A stretch of 64,000 nt of DNA, taken from assembly GCA_964430565.1 (NCBI GenBank), contig CAYSFD010000018.1:1-64000 (forward strand), given 5' to 3'. Positions within the stretch are counted from its first letter, which is position 1. Every line of letters begins with the position of its first letter. The position numbers were made by a program, and so were the translations under genes. Positions 63,180-64,000 of the stretch are shown here, one piece after another. The stretch is from VBDM01 sp964430565. GTDB lineage: Bacteria > Pseudomonadota > Gammaproteobacteria > Burkholderiales > SG8-39. The notes beneath the pieces are model-generated. The model searched no databases and was not told the origin of the DNA. It worked only from the letters and a program-made list of their open reading frames with translations.

Positions 63180-64000
63180 TCAGGTAATCGCCGCCGCCTG
63201 CCGGAGCCCTTCGATCATCGACGTGCGCAGCAGGTGCGCGGTGCAGCGTTCGCGGTCCGCGGCAACGGCCTGCAGCTCGCGCAGCATCGCGCGGCGCTTT
63301 TCGGGATCGCGCTCCTGCATGCGGGCGCGGTTGCGGCCGGATTGCGCGAGGACGTGCTCGATCGCGATCGGCCGCCGCTGGCGCTCATAGAGGTCGAGCA
63401 GCGAGTCGGGCTCGCCGCGCATCACGCGCGCGAGCTTCTCGGAAAGGTTGAACGCGTCATGGATACCGCCGTTCATGCCCATGCCGCCCGACGGGCTGTT
63501 GACGTGCGCGGCATCGCCGGCGAGCACGGCGCGGCCTACGCGGTAACGCTCGACGACGCGCTGATGGATGCGGTAGGGGCGCTTCTGGAGCACCCGGTAG
63601 CGTTCCCGCCACGGGACGATGCGCTGCAGCTTCGCTTCGACGGCGTCGTCGGAGAGCGCGCCGTCGATCGATTCGCCTTCGTCCGGATAGAGCGATACGC
63701 GCCATTCGCCGGGAAGCCGAAGCAAGCTGAACGTGCCGAAGCCCGCCCAGCAATAGTTGACGCCGGAGAGTTGCGGCAGATGGTCGCGAAACTCGAAATC
63801 GGTGGTGGCGAGCAACGTGGTTTCCGGGAACGTCAGTCCTTCGAATTCGAGGCCGATGCACCCGCGCACCGCGCTGCGCGCGCCGTCCGCGCCGACCAGC
63901 CACGCCCCCGCCGCCTCGCTGCGCTCGCCGTCGCGCTCGACGACGACCCGCACACCGCGGTCGTCCTGGCTCACGGCGAGCGCCCGCGCGCCGAACCAGA
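63180..64000 (-). CDS. FAD-dependent aromatic monooxygenase, 5' partial at window edge
   Basis: C-terminal 273 residues of a UbiH/MhpA-type flavin hydroxylase. The frame stays open through the right edge (upstream codons read WFGARALAVSQDD), so GTG 63974 is internal. WLVGADGARSAVR is the DG motif, and RAVLAGDAAHVNSPSGGMGM the GD motif that binds FAD ribose and phosphate. The first GxGxxG motif lies outside the window. Substrate unknown. Confidence 0.88.
   Translation of the reverse strand, partial: WFGARALAVSQDDRGVRVVVERDGERSEAAGAWLVGADGARSAVRGCIGLEFEGLTFPETTLLATTDFEFRDHLPQLSGVNYCWAGFGTFSLLRLPGEWRVSLYPDEGESIDGALSDDAVEAKLQRIVPWRERYRVLQKRPYRIHQRVVERYRVGRAVLAGDAAHVNSPSGGMGMNGGIHDAFNLSEKLARVMRGEPDSLLDLYERQRRPIAIEHVLAQSGRNRARMQERDPEKRRAMLRELQAVAADRERCTAHLLRTSMIEGLRQAAAIT

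Overview
The window looks like chromosomal DNA of a high-GC betaproteobacterium, probably a Burkholderiales-type environmental degrader. The reasons are a TCA-cycle supercluster in a betaproteobacterial order, methylcitrate-cycle genes, four Bug/TctC-type periplasmic binding proteins and many aromatic-acid catabolic genes. No rRNA, tRNA or CRISPR was seen. Several dispersed palindromic repeats occur, one of them inside a coding sequence.

Left part (1-22,144): an IS3-family element enters from the left edge and has cut a ClpP-fold periplasmic protein gene. Next on the minus strand is sdhC-sdhD-sdhA-sdhB-sdhE-gltA-sucA-sucB. A perfect palindrome separates sdhC from a plus-strand cluster: mdh, a citrate-lyase-like gene, prpB, prpC, a small secreted protein, prpD, acnA and tcuA. 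Together these encode most of the TCA cycle, propionate oxidation by the 2-methylcitrate route and tricarballylate oxidation. A DUF4258 gene and two small ORFs follow.

Middle part (22,145-33,334): a mosaic zone. It holds a lipoprotein gene flanked by an approximately 82-bp direct repeat, a TctC gene flanked by decayed fragments of a molybdenum hydroxylase gene, an autoregulated-looking Phd/PIN toxin-antitoxin pair, the intact molybdenum hydroxylase gene, an SDR lacking its catalytic Tyr and Lys, a CHRD protein, another TctC, a DUF2235 hydrolase, a dienelactone hydrolase and an oxalomesaconate tautomerase-like gene.

33,335-54,651: a probable quinate/shikimate catabolic locus (TetR regulator, TRAP transporter, aroQ, aroE-like gene, carboxymuconolactone decarboxylase-like gene, and a divergent two-gene 3-dehydroshikimate dehydratase candidate). 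Ring-cleavage and downstream genes follow: FAH-family hydrolase, flavin reductase, class II aldolase homologue, extradiol dioxygenase-like protein, mmsA, metallo-hydrolase, MFS exporter, alpha/beta hydrolase plus TctC. Then come an FHA-linked adenylate cyclase, a 2-aminomuconate-semialdehyde dehydrogenase/3-hydroxyanthranilate dioxygenase pair and topoisomerase IB.

54,804-61,234: seven co-oriented genes (one of them broken) are separated by imperfect palindromes with the layout of integron attC sites. The 5' half of the site after a gene is complementary, exactly or nearly, to the junction before that gene, and two stop codons lie inside the attC R'' box. No integrase is in the window. I interpret this as an integrase-less cassette array (CALIN-like), the most notable feature here. 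The window ends with an exported RidA-like protein, a TctC protein and a truncated FAD monooxygenase.
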